Assembly (NCBI GenBank): GCA_964460245.1
Contig: CAYWTL010000072.1
Location: forward strand, 1-12,542
Direction: 5' to 3'
DNA from: JAXDBM01 sp964460245
GTDB lineage: Bacteria > Desulfobacterota > Syntrophia > Syntrophales > Fen-1087
DNA length: 12,542 nucleotides
Of this stretch, positions 11,303-12,542 are shown piece after piece (positions within the stretch are counted from its first letter, which is position 1; each line of letters opens with the position of its first letter). The notes beneath the pieces were generated by a model, which was not told where the DNA came from, did not search any database, and saw only the letters and a program-made list of their open reading frames with translations. The translations under genes and the position numbers were made by a program.

Positions 11303-12542
11303 TTACCGGATCAGCGACGTGACCGCAATGGTCCCCGAAAGCAGGATCAGCAGAATGACCGTCAGCCAGGAGACGGCGTTCATGAAGCGGTTGTTGATGT
11401 GCTCGCCCATGATCCGCCGGTCGTTGATCAGCTGCAGCATGAAGATCAGGATGAAGGGAAGCAGCACGCCGTTGATGACCTGCGAGTAGTATATGATGGG
11501 GATCAGGGGCAGGTTCGGGAGCAGGATGATGCCGGCGCCCAGGAAGATCATCAGGCTGTACAGGCCGTAGAACTGGGGCGCTTCCAAGAACTTGCGGTTC
11601 AGGCTCGATTCCCAGCCGAAGGCCTCGCAGATCGTGTAGGCTGTCGAAAGCGGCAGGATCGACGCGGCGAAGAGGGATGCGTTCAGCAGGCCGAAGGCGA
11701 ACAGCCAGGAACAGTAAGCCCCCGCCAGCGGCGCCAGGGCCAGGGCCGCGTCCTTGGCCGTCTCGATGCGGATGCCGTTCTGAAACAGCGTGACCGCACA
11801 GAGCATCATGATGAAAAAGGCCACGACGTTCACGGTCAGCGACCCCACGATCACATCCATTCGGGTATACTGGTAATCCTCCGGCTTCAGGCCCTTGTCC
11901 ACCACCGACGACTGCAGGTAGAACTGCATCCAGGGGGCGATCGTCGTGCCGATGATGCCGACCGCCATGGTCAGAAAGGCGGGTTCCAACCGGACCGTCG
12001 GTTGTACCAGGGCGGCGCCGATCCGAGACCAGTCCGGCCTGCCCATGAAGCCGGAGACGATGTAGGAAAGGTAGAAGAGGCACGCCACCAGGAAGACCTT
12101 TTCCACCGACTTGTAGTTTCCCTTGACCACGAGCCACCAGACGAAGGCCGACCCCAGCGGCACGGAGACGTACTTGCTGAGGCCGAAGATCTCCAGGCTC
12201 GCGGCGACGCCGGCGAATTCGGAGATGGTGTTTCCCAGGTTGGTCAGGAAGAGGACGATCATGAGGTAGAAGGTCGTCCTGGCCCCGAAGCGCTCCCGGA
12301 TCAGGTCCGACAGTCCCTTCCCGGAAACGACGCCCATGCGGGCGCACATCTCCTGAATGATGATCAGGGCAACGGTGGTGGGCGCAAGAATCCAGAGCAG
12401 GGAGAGTCCGAACTCGGCGCCGGCCAGTGAATAGGTGGTGATCCCGCCGGCGTCGTTGTCGACGTTGGAGGTGATAATGCCGGGGCCGATAAGGGCGAAG
12501 AAAAGCGCCATCGACTTCCAGAAGCCCCTCTGCTGAAGGCGC
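11303..12542 (-). CDS. NRAMP-superfamily divalent metal transporter with non-canonical metal site (probably cut at its 5' end)
   Basis: This is a polytopic membrane protein of the NRAMP/SLC11 fold. From the ATG at 12511 it has 402 residues, but the frame stays open to the window edge (ten more codons ending WKS), and no convincing ribosome site precedes 12511. The true start is therefore probably outside. The fold is shown by GPGIITSNVDNDAGG (TM1), IIQEMCARMGVVSGKGL (TM2-TM3), TNLGNTISEFAGVAASLEIFG (TM3-TM4) and GIIGTTIAPWMQFYLQSS (TM6). Canonical NRAMPs carry DPGN in TM1 and MPH in TM6 to bind Mn2+/Fe2+. Here these read DAGG (D20-G23) and APW (A192-W194), so the Asn and the soft-metal-selecting Met are both missing. 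A different substrate, possibly Mg2+ as in NRAMP-related magnesium transporters, is my inference. The gene converges with lepB. Confidence 0.88.
   Translation of the reverse strand, partial: RLQQRGFWKSMALFFALIGPGIITSNVDNDAGGITTYSLAGAEFGLSLLWILAPTTVALIIIQEMCARMGVVSGKGLSDLIRERFGARTTFYLMIVLFLTNLGNTISEFAGVAASLEIFGLSKYVSVPLGSAFVWWLVVKGNYKSVEKVFLVACLFYLSYIVSGFMGRPDWSRIGAALVQPTVRLEPAFLTMAVGIIGTTIAPWMQFYLQSSVVDKGLKPEDYQYTRMDVIVGSLTVNVVAFFIMMLCAVTLFQNGIRIETAKDAALALAPLAGAYCSWLFAFGLLNASLFAASILPLSTAYTICEAFGWESSLNRKFLEAPQFYGLYSLMIFLGAGIILLPNLPLIPIIYYSQVINGVLLPFILIFMLQLINDRRIMGEHINNRFMNAVSWLTVILLILLSGTIAVTSLIR

Noticed and set aside
11399..12430. 343-codon plus-strand frame opposite the NRAMP gene
   Set aside because: It is a His/Gln/Asp/Arg-rich shadow of a membrane-protein gene; the minus strand gives clear NRAMP helices and motifs.

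Overview
The window is GC-rich bacterial chromosome with dense genes and strong G/C preference at third codon positions. It holds no rRNA, tRNA, CRISPR array, insertion sequence or phage gene that I can see. Gene content and order fit an anaerobic Desulfobacterota/Deltaproteobacteria lineage, perhaps related to Syntrophales. The signs are a queA-tgt-yajC-secD-secF cluster, an LivK-type binding protein and a biotin-dependent-type acyl-CoA carboxyltransferase. The lineage is an inference from family knowledge; no marker gene here proves it.

Left part, minus strand (1-3721). Reading in the direction of transcription there is a small secreted NTF2-like hypothetical protein (3721-3257), then a periplasmic LivK-type ABC substrate-binding protein with no transporter genes beside it (3118-1928). 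A 384-base intergenic region follows, then an acyl-CoA carboxylase/decarboxylase carboxyltransferase subunit (1543 leftwards, cut by the window edge). The 384-base region is the most interesting non-coding DNA here. It has a 16-bp stem-loop just after the binding-protein gene, and a sigma70-like promoter with an exact TTGACA box. A perfect GAAAC-N4-GTTTC palindrome lies over that promoter's expected start site, and a related AAAC-N2-GTTT palindrome lies on a second, weaker promoter. This palindrome class is the one described for PsrA-type (TetR family, fatty-acid-responsive) repressors, which would suit an acyl-CoA enzyme.

Middle and right part, plus strand (3928-11272). Nine tightly packed genes look like one long operon: mazG (NTP pyrophosphohydrolase), a DUF2065 membrane microprotein, queA and tgt (queuosine tRNA modification), yajC-secD-secF (the auxiliary complex of the Sec translocon), a DUF456 membrane protein, and lepB (signal peptidase I). 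It therefore joins nucleotide-pool cleaning, tRNA modification and protein export, with the peptidase that cleaves Sec substrates at the end. An unusually AT-rich patch inside tgt holds a very good sigma70-like promoter (TTTACA-17-TATAAA), which could drive yajC-secDF-lepB separately from the upstream genes.

Right end, minus strand (11303-12542). An NRAMP-superfamily transporter converges on lepB. Its metal-site motifs are not canonical: DAGG replaces DPGN, and APW replaces MPH. This suggests a substrate other than the usual Mn2+/Fe2+, possibly Mg2+. I see no clear case for a wholly new multi-gene system; the points worth follow-up are the regulatory region at 1580-1902, the promoter inside tgt and the remodelled NRAMP site.
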